Shown: piece by piece, positions 23,094-31,162 of the stretch
Position numbering within the stretch: position 1 is the stretch's first letter
Layout of the letters: each line of letters starts with the position of its first letter
DNA from: JBOGWA01 sp050693155
GTDB taxonomy: Bacteria; Actinomycetota; UBA4738; CALAEC01
Direction: 5' to 3'
Length of the DNA: 35,274 bases
NCBI GenBank assembly: GCA_050693155.1
Contig: JBOGWA010000010.1
Span: 1 to 35,274 of the forward strand
Program-made: the position numbers and the translations under genes
Notes under the pieces: model-generated
Seen by the model: the letters and a program-made list of their open reading frames with translations, nothing else
Database searches by the model: none
Told to the model about the DNA's origin: nothing

Positions 23094-23156
23094 ATGTTCC
23101 CGAGCCCCACGAATCTCGTTCGCTCCCCTCGCTGCGATTCGCGGGGACCCCACTAA
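23094..23156 (+). CDS. Putative 20-codon leader ORF coupled to smc
   Basis: ATG 23094 to TAA 23154-23156, encoding a 20-residue basic peptide (MFPSPTNLVRSPRCDSRGPH). The stop overlaps the smc ATG as TAATG. The ORF begins 7 nt after a -10-like TAGCAT without a Shine-Dalgarno sequence, so it would be read from a leaderless mRNA and would deliver ribosomes to smc, whose own site is poor. One Cys and three Arg codons are present but no clear attenuator structure. It may be chance; the two coincidences (promoter spacing and stop/start overlap) are the support. Confidence 0.4.
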   Translation: MFPSPTNLVRSPRCDSRGPH

Positions 23157-26100
23157 TGTTTCTTCGGTCGCTATCCGTCCGCGGCTTCAAGTCCTTTGCC
23201 GACCGTATGGTTCTCGAATTCGGTCCGGGGCTCTCGGTGATCGTCGGACCGAACGGATCGGGCAAATCCAACCTCGTTGATGCGATCGCGTGGGTCCTCG
23301 GTGAGCAAGGGCCTGGAGCGCTCCGCGGATCCCAGATGGCCGATGTCATCTTCTCCGGGAGCCCCGGCCGCCAGGCGCTCGGGACCGCAGAGGTTGCCCT
23401 CGTCATCGATAACGAGGCGGGGCTCATCCCGATCGAGGCGAGCGAGGTTGAGATCGGACGCGTCATCTATCGATCCGGGGAAAGCCAGTACCTCATCGCG
23501 GGAGAGGCGTGCCGGCTCACCGATATCCGCGAGTTGCTCTCGGACACCGGGATCGGTCGGGGACTGCACACGCTCGTCGGCCAAGGTCAGTTGGAGGACG
23601 TGCTCGTCGCGCGGCCGGAGGATCGACGCCAGTACATCGAGGAAGCCGCGGGGATCGCCAAGCACCGCAGAAGGAAGGAGCAGGCCCAGCGAAAGCTCGA
23701 GCGGATGGAGCAGGACCTCCTTCGCCTTCAGGACGTGCTTCGGGAGCTCCGGCGTCAGCTCCGACCGCTGAAACAGCAAGCCGCGGTGGCCGAGCGGCAC
23801 GAGGCGCTCTCGCGGGAAGCCGAAGGAGCCGCGGGTCGTCTCGTTGCGGCAAGGCTTCGCGAGCTATACGCGGAGCGTGTCGAGAAGAGCGGGACGTGGC
23901 AGGAGGGCCTCGCCCGCCGAGCGGAGCAGCAGGAGCGTCTCGCGGGTCTCGATGCGGAGATTGCGCGCGGACAGGACGCGATCGGGGAGGCGGATCGGGT
24001 TCTTGCCGAGGCCGAGCAGGCGCATGCGGACGCGCTCGCGCGCCGTGCCGAGGCGGAGCGAGCGGTGCGCGAGGCGGTGAAGCAGGAGGGAGAGGCGCGC
24101 GCGCGGGCCGCGGAGGAGGCGTCCGGCGGGCGGCTCTTCAGCCTCGAGGAAGAGATCCGGCGCACGGAATCGGCGCTCGAAGAGACGCGAAGCGCGCTCG
24201 CGGCGAGAGAGGTCGCGCTGCAGGAGGCCGAGCAGGTGTTCCGCGACGCCGAGGTCGAACGGAGGCGTCTCGAGGAGGAGCGGGCCCAGGCGGAGAAGCA
24301 GGCTGCCGCGCAGCGCGCCTCCCGGGAGACCGACGCTCGCGCGCTCGCGTTCTCCCAAGCGGAGCGGGACCAGCTCGTTGAATCCCTCTCCGACCTCGCC
24401 GCCCGCGCCGATCAGGCGCGAGCTCAGCGGGAGGCCATCGAGGAGGAGATCGAACGGCTCGATGCCGCACAGACACTCGTGGTGGACCGCCAACAAGAAC
24501 TCGAGCGGGAGCGAACTCGGCTCCTCGAGGAGATCGCTCATCTCGACGCAGGAGAGCGTCGACTGGAGGTCAGGCGTCAGGCCATCGAGGCCAGGGCCGC
24601 GGCCCTCGAAGAAACCGCCAGTCGCAAACTGCTCCGTCGGGCTCCCGGTCGGGCCGTGGGGGTGCTCGGCGAGCTCCTGCGCGCCGAGGCCGGGGCCGAG
24701 CTCGCTCTTGCCGCTGCGCTGGGTTCGCTGGCGGAGGCCGTCGTGTACGAAGACCAGGACCGTGCGGTCGCCGACGTGCTCGAGACCCCGGGCGCCACGA
24801 TTGCGATTGCGCTGAGCGAGTCGGCGACGGAGCCGCTCCCCGCGAAGCGAGGCATGCTGAGCCTCGTGCGCGTCGATCCGCGGGTTCGCGGGCTCGCCGA
24901 GCGACTGCTCCGAGGCGTGTATCTGGTCGCGTCTCCCCAGGAGGCGCTCGCCAATCATCGGGAGCACCCCGGTTCCTCCTTCGTTACGTCCGGCGGCGTG
25001 CTCGTGGGTAGGTCGGTCGTGCGATCCGCGCCGGTCGGCGAAGACGAGGGTGCGCGGCTTACCCGGGAGGCCAAGGCCGTGGCCGCCGATCTCGCGCGCG
25101 TTCGCGGCGAGCTGAGCGATCGTCGTGCGAGGGCCGAGAGCGTCGAAGCCGAATTGGCGCGCGTTCTCGACGATCTCGCGCGATCGGACTCGGTGATCAC
25201 GGCGGCTGCCGATCGCATGGCGCGCACCGAGGTGGACCTTGCGACTCTCGGCCACGAGCGAGGGGTGCTAGAGCAGCGGTTGGAGCGAGTCACAGGAGGG
25301 GTCCGGGCCGCGGAAGCGTCGCTCGCGTCACGGGAGTCGGAGGTCGAACCTCCGCCGCTTCCGCCGACAGCCGAGCCACCGATCACCCTGCGGGTGGAGG
25401 TCGAAGCGCTGCGGCGAGATCGGGGGCGCCTCGAGGCGGCGCTGGAGCACTCCAGAAAGCATCTCAAGCGGTTCCACACGGAGGGTCCGACCGAGGCCCA
25501 GGCGGACGCGGAACGCGCGACGACGGCTCGTCGGGAGGCCGAGGCGATCGTCGAGGCCGTCGATCGGGACGTCGTTGAGTCGAGCGAAGCGCGCCGGGTC
25601 GCGCTCGACCGAGTGAGCGAGGTCAGGAGCGGGTTGCAGCAATCGAACGAGGGCTGGCGAACGACCGCTGCGCTGTTGGGCCGGCTCCGCGACGATTACG
25701 AGGAGGAGGATCGCCTCCGCGGCGACCTCGAGCGCAGGATCGAAGAGGCCGAACGCACCCTCGCCGACGGGCATGGACGCGATCCGGCGGACGAGGTCGC
25801 CGAGCTCGAGGCCGATGACACCGAGGATTCCCTTCAGCACCGCGCCGATCTGATCGCGAGACGCCTGGCCCTGCTCGGGCGGGTGAATCAGGTAGCGGCC
25901 GAGGAGTATCAGGCGCTGCAGGAGCGTCACGAATTCCTGGCGCGCGAGCTGGATGATGTGCGGGCCGCCAGACGGGACCTGCAGCGGGTGATCGCCGACG
26001 TGGATCGCACCATGCTCGAGGTGTTTCAGCGGGCGTTCGACGACGTGGCAGACGAATTCTCGAAGGTGTTCGGGACGCTCTTTCCGAACGGTGAGGGGCG

Positions 26101-26497
26101 GCTCAGCCTGACCGAGGCGGCCGATCCTCTCGAGGCCGGCATCGAGATCGATGCGCGTCCGGGGCGCAAACGCGTGAAGCGCATCTCGCTCCTCTCCGGC
26201 GGAGAGCGCGCTTTGACGGCCCTCGCGTTCCTGTTCGCGATCTTTCGAGCGCGGCCCTCGCCCTTCTATCTTCTCGACGAGGTGGAGGCTGCCCTCGACG
26301 ACGTGAACCTCGTTCGATTCCTCGAGCTGGTGGGGGAGTTCACTCGCTCGTCGCAGGTCTTGCTCGTGACGCATCAGAAGAGAACCATGGAGGCGGCGGA
26401 CATCCTCTACGGCGTTTCGATGGGAAACAACGGTGCGTCGCGAGTGATCGCTGAGCGCCTGCGGGAGACCGCCCCCGAACCCGTTCCCGCCTCGTGA
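23156..26497 (+). CDS. smc: Chromosome segregation ATPase SMC
   Basis: 1113 residues, typical size. It forms a ring-shaped ATPase that organises and segregates the chromosome with ScpA/ScpB. Walker A is GPNGSGKSN (31-39). Long coiled coils run from about 170 to 490 and 630 to 940, flanking the hinge (about 500-620, starting AVGVLGELLR). The ABC signature LLSGGERALTALAF is near residue 1010 and Walker B YLLDEVEAALDD near 1037. There is no good ribosome site before the ATG (only GGGGA), see the leader ORF. The stop overlaps the ftsY GTG. The scp genes are not in the window. Confidence 0.97.
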   Translation: MFLRSLSVRGFKSFADRMVLEFGPGLSVIVGPNGSGKSNLVDAIAWVLGEQGPGALRGSQMADVIFSGSPGRQALGTAEVALVIDNEAGLIPIEASEVEIGRVIYRSGESQYLIAGEACRLTDIRELLSDTGIGRGLHTLVGQGQLEDVLVARPEDRRQYIEEAAGIAKHRRRKEQAQRKLERMEQDLLRLQDVLRELRRQLRPLKQQAAVAERHEALSREAEGAAGRLVAARLRELYAERVEKSGTWQEGLARRAEQQERLAGLDAEIARGQDAIGEADRVLAEAEQAHADALARRAEAERAVREAVKQEGEARARAAEEASGGRLFSLEEEIRRTESALEETRSALAAREVALQEAEQVFRDAEVERRRLEEERAQAEKQAAAQRASRETDARALAFSQAERDQLVESLSDLAARADQARAQREAIEEEIERLDAAQTLVVDRQQELERERTRLLEEIAHLDAGERRLEVRRQAIEARAAALEETASRKLLRRAPGRAVGVLGELLRAEAGAELALAAALGSLAEAVVYEDQDRAVADVLETPGATIAIALSESATEPLPAKRGMLSLVRVDPRVRGLAERLLRGVYLVASPQEALANHREHPGSSFVTSGGVLVGRSVVRSAPVGEDEGARLTREAKAVAADLARVRGELSDRRARAESVEAELARVLDDLARSDSVITAAADRMARTEVDLATLGHERGVLEQRLERVTGGVRAAEASLASRESEVEPPPLPPTAEPPITLRVEVEALRRDRGRLEAALEHSRKHLKRFHTEGPTEAQADAERATTARREAEAIVEAVDRDVVESSEARRVALDRVSEVRSGLQQSNEGWRTTAALLGRLRDDYEEEDRLRGDLERRIEEAERTLADGHGRDPADEVAELEADDTEDSLQHRADLIARRLALLGRVNQVAAEEYQALQERHEFLARELDDVRAARRDLQRVIADVDRTMLEVFQRAFDDVADEFSKVFGTLFPNGEGRLSLTEAADPLEAGIEIDARPGRKRVKRISLLSGGERALTALAFLFAIFRARPSPFYLLDEVEAALDDVNLVRFLELVGEFTRSSQVLLVTHQKRTMEAADILYGVSMGNNGASRVIAERLRETAPEPVPAS

Positions 26498-28038
26498 TGC
26501 CCGCGCCCAGCGGTGTCGGTTTCGAGGTCATCTTTGCGGTCTCGCTCATCGGCCTCCTCGCCGCCGCGTACGTCGTCGGTCGACTTCGCCGGCTGGCGCC
26601 GGCGGAAGAGGACCGGTTGGTGGTGGAGGAGGCGCGTCTTGCCGCCCGCCGCCGCGCTCGGGCACGAGCCCGTTTTCGGCGCATCCTGACCGGCGCCGTT
26701 CAGCCACGACGGCCGGCGCCGGCCACTGGGCTTCGCGACCTGCGGGCGATCGCCGGCCGCTCGGTTCGGGATCTGGCCGGCGGTGCGGCCGAAAGCGCCA
26801 AGCGGCTCGGCACGGGAGCGGCGGAGGGCACCCGCCGCATCGGCGCCGGGGCGGCGGAGGGAGCGCGATGGGCGGGTGCCGGAGCAGCGGAAGGAGCCCG
26901 GAGAGCCGGCGCCGGCGCGATTGGAGGGGTGCGCGACGTGGCGGTCTCGGTCGGTCGCCGCGTTTCCGAGACGCGCGCGGCGGCTGCGAGTCGCTTAGAA
27001 GCCCGTTCGCGCGAGCGAGTGAGACTCCGTGAACGCCGGGAACGCGAGCTGCGTGTCCGGCAACGAGCGGAACGAGAACGAGGCGAACGCGAGCGGTCGG
27101 CTCGAGAGCGCTCGCGGCGAGGAATCGACAGGGCACGCCCAGAACGCCCACTCGCGACTTCGTCGGGCCGACCGATCGCGTTCCGCCGGGAGGGAGAGAG
27201 CATCGCCTCGCGAGTTCGCCAGGTTTTCCGGCGGGGCGTCCCCGGCGATGTGGAGTGGCACCGTCTGGAGGAGGCGCTCATCCTCGCGGATACGGGCATC
27301 GGTCCCGCGCGCCGGATCGTCGACCGGGTTCGCCGCTCGTTCGACCGACGATCCGACCCCGTGGACCTCCTGGTCCGCCAGATCGCGGGGCTGTTTGCGG
27401 AGGATCCGCCGCTTCGGCTGCCGAAGGAGTTCGCGGTAATACTCGTGGTCGGAGTCAACGGAACGGGCAAGACCTCGACGATCGGCAAGCTCGCCCACTC
27501 GCTCGCCCATCGGGGCCGCCGCGTGGCGCTTGCCGCGAGCGATACCTTCCGTGCGGCCGCGATCCCGCAGCTCGCCTACTGGGCCGACGTCGCGGGTGCG
27601 GAGCTCGTCGCTCAGGAGCGTGGAGCCGACCCGGCCGCGGTTGCATTCGATGCCGCGAGGGCCGCCCGCACGCGCGGCCAGGACGTTCTCATCGTCGACA
27701 CGGCCGGACGAATTCACACGAGGCAACCCTTGATGGACGAACTCGCGAAGGTGCAGCGAGCTCTCGTGAAGTCCGCCGGAAAGGTCGATGAGGTGCTCTT
27801 GGTCCTCGACGCGACAACCGGACAGAACGGCATCGCGCAGGCGGATGTGTTCGTTGAGGCGGTGGACGTGACCGGCATCGCGCTCACGAAGCTGGACGGG
27901 ACGGCGAAGGGCGGCGTCGTGCTGGCGATCCGTGAAGCCTTCGACCTTCCCGTCAAGCTCGTCGGGACGGGCGAAGGCGTCGATGACCTCCGGTCGTTCG
28001 ACGCGATGGAGTTTGCTCGCACCCTCGTCGGGAGATAG
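26494..28038 (+). CDS. ftsY: Signal recognition particle receptor FtsY, with repeat-bearing A domain
   Basis: 514 residues. SRP receptor GTPase that docks Ffh-ribosome complexes at the membrane. An N-terminal membrane segment (about 9-27) is followed by an A domain with five 11-residue repeats (97-151), an Arg/Glu-rich helix (about 165-210), then the NG domain from about 230: GVNGTGKTSTIGKLAH (from 320), DTAGRIHT, and TKLDGTAKGG. GTG 26494 overlaps the smc stop (GTGA), with ATG 26497 as the alternative. The stop is 2 nt from the response regulator start. Confidence 0.95.
   Translation: MMPAPSGVGFEVIFAVSLIGLLAAAYVVGRLRRLAPAEEDRLVVEEARLAARRRARARARFRRILTGAVQPRRPAPATGLRDLRAIAGRSVRDLAGGAAESAKRLGTGAAEGTRRIGAGAAEGARWAGAGAAEGARRAGAGAIGGVRDVAVSVGRRVSETRAAAASRLEARSRERVRLRERRERELRVRQRAERERGERERSARERSRRGIDRARPERPLATSSGRPIAFRREGESIASRVRQVFRRGVPGDVEWHRLEEALILADTGIGPARRIVDRVRRSFDRRSDPVDLLVRQIAGLFAEDPPLRLPKEFAVILVVGVNGTGKTSTIGKLAHSLAHRGRRVALAASDTFRAAAIPQLAYWADVAGAELVAQERGADPAAVAFDAARAARTRGQDVLIVDTAGRIHTRQPLMDELAKVQRALVKSAGKVDEVLLVLDATTGQNGIAQADVFVEAVDVTGIALTKLDGTAKGGVVLAIREAFDLPVKLVGTGEGVDDLRSFDAMEFARTLVGR
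26782..26946. repeat. 5 x 33 bp degenerate repeat encoding 11-residue units in FtsY
   Basis: Consecutive 11-residue units: GAAESAKRLGT, GAAEGTRRIGA, GAAEGARWAGA, GAAEGARRAGA, GAIGGVRDVAV. The period, small residues and paired basic side chains fit an 11/3 amphipathic helix of the type that lies on membranes. Confidence 0.85.
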
Positions 28039-28040
28039 CC

Positions 28041-28457
28041 GTGTCGGGGGAGGGCGAGATCCTCATCGTCGAGGACGACCCCGTGATCCGCTCCACGATG
28101 CGGCTCGTGCTGGAGCGCGAAGGACTGACGATCCGTGAGGCAGAGGACGGGGAGCAGGCGATGGCGCTTGCCACGGAACGGGTGCCCGATCTCGTCTTTC
28201 TCGATCTCACGCTTCCGGGTCTCGATGGGCTCGACGTCCTTCGGCAGCTGAAAGCTGATCCCGAAGCGAAAGCGGCCCAGGTCGTGATCGTCTCGATGCG
28301 AGCGGACGGCCGAGACGAGGCCCTCGAGGCCGGCGCCGATGAGTTCTTCGTCAAGCCGTTCTCACCTCTTGCCCTCCTTCGGCTGGTCGACAAGCTCCTC
28401 CCGTCCTGGGAACCGGGCTCGACGACGCCGAGGACGAGCCGAGATCACTCCCCCTAG
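28041..28457 (+). CDS. Single-domain response regulator (REC)
   Basis: 138 residues, a receiver domain with no output domain. Acidic pocket Glu11-Asp12-Asp13, phospho-acceptor Asp55 (FLDLTLPG), Ser85 (VIVSMRAD) and Lys105 (FVKPF) are all present, so it should be phosphorylated. A short Ser/Thr/Pro-rich tail follows (about 120-138). It lies 2 nt after ftsY and 10 nt before ffh. The TAG stop forms the first three bases of the ffh -10 hexamer. No histidine kinase is in the window, and its partner is unknown. Confidence 0.92.
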   Translation: MSGEGEILIVEDDPVIRSTMRLVLEREGLTIREAEDGEQAMALATERVPDLVFLDLTLPGLDGLDVLRQLKADPEAKAAQVVIVSMRADGRDEALEAGADEFFVKPFSPLALLRLVDKLLPSWEPGSTTPRTSRDHSP

Positions 28458-28460
28458 AAT
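28455..28460 (+). promoter_or_regulatory. Leaderless-type promoter of ffh
   Basis: TAGAAT, five of six bases to TATAAT, 7 nt (CGGGCAG) before the ffh ATG. The first three bases are the stop codon of the response regulator. No Shine-Dalgarno sequence and no clear -35. The 12-mer CTAGAATCGGGC also occurs at the Lrp-type gene promoter. Confidence 0.55.
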
Positions 28461-28467
28461 CGGGCAG

Positions 28468-29769
28468 ATGTTCGAGCAGCTGACGGGGCGCCTCGGCGCT
28501 GTCTTCAAGAAGCTTCGGGCGCGAGGGAAGCTGCACCCGAAGCAGATCGAGGGCGCGCTTGCCGAGATTCGCGACGCGCTCATCGAAGCCGACGTAGCCG
28601 TCGAGGTCGCCGACGACCTGCTGGAACGCGTCCGGATTCGGGCCGGCTCAAAGGAGGTGACGGGGAGCCTCACGCCGGCTCAGCAGATCGTGAAGATCGT
28701 TCGCGACGAGCTCGCGGAGACGCTTGGCGGCAAGCTCCGCCCGTTCACGCTCCCTCAGGCTCAACCCGCCGCCGTCATGGTGGCCGGACTCCAGGGCTCG
28801 GGGAAGACGACCGCTTGTGCCAAGCTCGGGCTCCATCTAAAGGAGAGGGGCAGGCAGCCGTTGCTCGTCGCAGCAGACCTCCAGCGGCCTGCAGCGATCG
28901 AGCAACTGATGACGCTTGGACGGGAGACCGAGGTGCCGGTCGTTTCGGATGGGAAGGACGCGCCGAGTGTCGCGAAGGCCGGGCTCGAGCGCGCGCGACG
29001 GGATGGCCACGACGTCGTCATCGTCGACACGGCGGGGCGACTCCACGTCGACGCCGACATGATGCGGGAAGCCAAGGCGGTCCGGAACGTTCTCTCGCCC
29101 GATCACGTGCTCATGGCTGTCGATGCCATGACCGGCCAGGACGCCCTCGCGCAGGCTCGGGCGTTCATGCGCGAGATCGACCTGACCGGCTTCATTCTCA
29201 CGAAGCTAGACGGGGACGCTCGCGGGGGCTCCGCGCTGTCCGTGACACGGGCAACCGACCGGCCGATCTTTTTCGCCGGTGTCGGCGAAGGGGTGAGCGA
29301 CCTCGAGCTGTTCCATCCCGACCGGATGGCGTCACGCATTCTCGGGATGGGTGACGTCCTCTCACTCGTCGAGAAAGCCGAGCGGACGATGGACGAAGAG
29401 CAGGCCCGCGATAGCGCCGAGCGAATGATGCGCGCGGAGTTCACGCTCGAGGACTTCCTCGTCCAGCTCCGTGAGGTCAAGAAGATGGGACCGCTCCAAG
29501 ATCTCCTCGCGATGCTTCCGGGAACGCCGGGGGTGGAGGCGATGCAGGACCTTCCGATCGACGACCGCCAGCTCGTTCGCGCCGAAGCCATCATCTCGTC
29601 GATGACCCCGGGGGAGCGGACCAACCCCGCTATCATCCAAGGGAGTCGCCGCGCCCGCATCGCGCGTGGAAGCGGGACGACGGTGAACGATGTGAACGCG
29701 CTCCTCAGGCAGTACCACCAGTCCAAGAAGATGATGAAGCGCCTAACGGGAGGGAAGCTTCCATGGTGA
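28468..29769 (+). CDS. ffh: Signal recognition particle protein Ffh
   Basis: 433 residues. It binds signal peptides and 4.5S RNA and delivers nascent membrane proteins to FtsY. The N domain begins MFEQLTGRLGAVFKKL. The GTPase domain has GLQGSGKTT (107-115), DTAGRLHVD and TKLDGDARGG. The M domain (about 325-430) has the RNA-binding segment SRRARIARGSGTTVNDVN and a Met-containing tail. ATG 28468 is chosen for the family N-terminus; the reading frame is open further upstream but inside the response regulator gene. The end overlaps rpsP by 7 nt. Confidence 0.96.
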   Translation: MFEQLTGRLGAVFKKLRARGKLHPKQIEGALAEIRDALIEADVAVEVADDLLERVRIRAGSKEVTGSLTPAQQIVKIVRDELAETLGGKLRPFTLPQAQPAAVMVAGLQGSGKTTACAKLGLHLKERGRQPLLVAADLQRPAAIEQLMTLGRETEVPVVSDGKDAPSVAKAGLERARRDGHDVVIVDTAGRLHVDADMMREAKAVRNVLSPDHVLMAVDAMTGQDALAQARAFMREIDLTGFILTKLDGDARGGSALSVTRATDRPIFFAGVGEGVSDLELFHPDRMASRILGMGDVLSLVEKAERTMDEEQARDSAERMMRAEFTLEDFLVQLREVKKMGPLQDLLAMLPGTPGVEAMQDLPIDDRQLVRAEAIISSMTPGERTNPAIIQGSRRARIARGSGTTVNDVNALLRQYHQSKKMMKRLTGGKLPW

Positions 29770-30413
29770 AGATCAGGTTGAAGCGTCTCGGCGCGAAGAA
29801 GCGGCCCTATTTCCGTGTGGTCGTTGCGGACTCCCGGCAGCCTCGCGGGGGCCGTCCGATCGAGGAGATCGGCAAATACCACCCGCTGGTGAACCCCTCC
29901 GTCATCGAGATCGACGAGGAGCGAGCGCTGCACTGGCTGGGCAACGGCGCACAGCCGACCGAGCCGGCGGAGCAGCTGCTCAGGCGAGTCGGGATCTGGG
30001 AGAAGTTCACGGGCACGCCCGAACCGCCGGCGAAGCCGCAGAAGCCCAAGAAGACGAAGAAGGCAAAGGCGGCCGAAGAGGCGGCCGCCGCGGCGTCCGA
30101 GACGGAAGCGCCCCCCTCGGCCGAACCGGAAGCACCCCCCTTGGCCGAACCGGAAGCGCCCCCTTCGGCCGAACCGGAAGCACCCCCTTCGGCCGAACCG
30201 GAAGCGCCCCCGGTGGCCGAACCGGAAGCGCCCCCCTCGGCCGAACCGGAAGCGCCCCCGGTGGCCGAAACCCCTCCTGCCGATGAACAGGAAACGGAGC
30301 AGCCCGAACCGGGGGAGCCTGCCGAGGAGGAAGCGGAGACGCCGGATGAGACTCCGGCCGAACCCGAAACAGCCGGTCCGAACGAAGCGCCCGCTCACGA
30401 GAACGAGTCGTGA
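29763..30413 (+). CDS. rpsP: Small ribosomal subunit protein S16 with long acidic repeat tail
   Basis: 216 residues; the S16 core is only about the first 85 (MVKIRLKRLGAKKRPYFRVV, VADSRQPRGGRPIEEIGKY). Then come a basic patch (KPQKPKKTKKAK), an Ala/Glu helix, seven octapeptide repeats of the type EAPPSAEP, and an acidic Glu/Pro end. Actinomycete S16 proteins often carry C-terminal extensions, but the regular repeat is striking. The tail should be disordered and project from the 30S surface. GGAGGG lies about 9 nt before the ATG. The start overlaps the ffh end and the stop overlaps khpA (GTGA). Confidence 0.94.
   Translation: MVKIRLKRLGAKKRPYFRVVVADSRQPRGGRPIEEIGKYHPLVNPSVIEIDEERALHWLGNGAQPTEPAEQLLRRVGIWEKFTGTPEPPAKPQKPKKTKKAKAAEEAAAAASETEAPPSAEPEAPPLAEPEAPPSAEPEAPPSAEPEAPPVAEPEAPPSAEPEAPPVAETPPADEQETEQPEPGEPAEEEAETPDETPAEPETAGPNEAPAHENES
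30105..30272. repeat. 7 x 24 bp tandem repeat in the rpsP tail
   Basis: Seven head-to-tail copies of a unit like GAAGCGCCCCCCTCGGCCGA plus ACCG, each encoding EAPP(S/L/V)AE(P/T). Copies differ mainly at the fifth codon of the unit and in a few silent bases. There are no spacers, so this is a coding repeat and not a CRISPR array. Confidence 0.95.
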
Positions 30414-30646
30414 AGGAAATTCTCGAGTACATAGCCAGGAACCTCGTGGAGGATCCCGACGCGGTCGACGTCCGTCAGGTCGAGAGCGAATCCGACAAGA
30501 CCGTGGTCCTTGAGCTCCGGGTGGCCCCTGACGACATGGGAAAGGTCATCGGCAAGCGGGGGAGAATCGCGAGGGCCATCCGGTCGGTCATGCGAGCCGC
30601 GGGCATCCGAGAAGGCCTGACGACCGTCATCGAGATCGTCGATTGA
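30410..30646 (+). CDS. khpA: KH-domain RNA-binding protein KhpA
   Basis: 78 residues, a single type II KH domain with the RNA-binding GxxG loop in GKVIGKRGRIARAIR. It is the YlqC/KhpA family, which pairs with KhpB/Jag in other bacteria and affects cell elongation and RNA fate. Its place between rpsP and rimM is highly conserved. GTG 30410 overlaps the rpsP stop by 4 nt, and its stop overlaps rimM (TTGA). Confidence 0.93.
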   Translation: MKEILEYIARNLVEDPDAVDVRQVESESDKTVVLELRVAPDDMGKVIGKRGRIARAIRSVMRAAGIREGLTTVIEIVD

Positions 30647-31161
30647 CCTCCGTCCTCCTCGCCGTGGGCCGAATCACCCGCGCCCACGGGGTGCGGGGAG
30701 AGGTCGCGGTCCAGCCGCTGACCGAGGTCACGTCACGCTTCGAGGAAGGATCGGTTCTTCTGCTCGGCCCCGACGGCGAGCGGCATCTCACCGTTCGGTC
30801 ATCGCGTCCCCACCGAAACCGCGTGCTGATCGCTTTCGAAGAGATTCCCGACCGAACCGAGGCGGAGTCACTCCGCGGGCGGCTCCTGCTCGCCAACGCT
30901 GCCACGTCGCCGGCGCTGGAGACGGGTCGTTACTGGACCCATCAGGTCGTCGGCCTTGAGGTCGTGACCGATCAGGGACAGCGTCTCGGGCGGGTGACCG
31001 AGGTCCTCCATAACCCCGCAAACGACGTCTGGGTGGTTGCGAACGGCAAGGAGATCCTCGTTCCGGCGCTCCGCGACGTCGTCGAAGAGGTCGACCTCGC
31101 GGCCGGGCGGGCCGTCGTTCGCGAAACGCCGGGATTGCTCGAGGGTTGGGACGACGCGTAG
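30643..31161 (+). CDS. rimM: 16S rRNA processing protein RimM
   Basis: 172 residues. It assists maturation of the 30S head and binds S19. The N-terminal beta domain has VGRITRAHGVRGEVAVQPLT, and the C-terminal PRC-barrel has GLEVVTDQGQRLGRVTEVL followed by EILVPALRDVVEEVDL. TTG 30643 overlaps the khpA stop; GTG 30664 would start inside the conserved first strand and is less likely. The stop is 1 nt before the trmD ATG. Confidence 0.93.
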   Translation: MTSVLLAVGRITRAHGVRGEVAVQPLTEVTSRFEEGSVLLLGPDGERHLTVRSSRPHRNRVLIAFEEIPDRTEAESLRGRLLLANAATSPALETGRYWTHQVVGLEVVTDQGQRLGRVTEVLHNPANDVWVVANGKEILVPALRDVVEEVDLAAGRAVVRETPGLLEGWDDA

Positions 31162-31162
31162 G

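Noticed and set aside
23864..25255. 463-codon minus-strand frame opposite smc
   Set aside because: Antisense to SMC coiled coil and hinge; low-complexity product and no ribosome site.
30105..30272. Tandem 24 bp units resembling a repeat array (CRISPR-like)
   Set aside because: No spacers, units are head-to-tail and in frame within rpsP.
29103..30398. 431-codon minus-strand frame with RFRFGRRG-type repeats opposite rpsP and ffh
   Set aside because: The repeat is the mirror of the rpsP octapeptide repeat, and the real coding strand is clear from S16 and Ffh.
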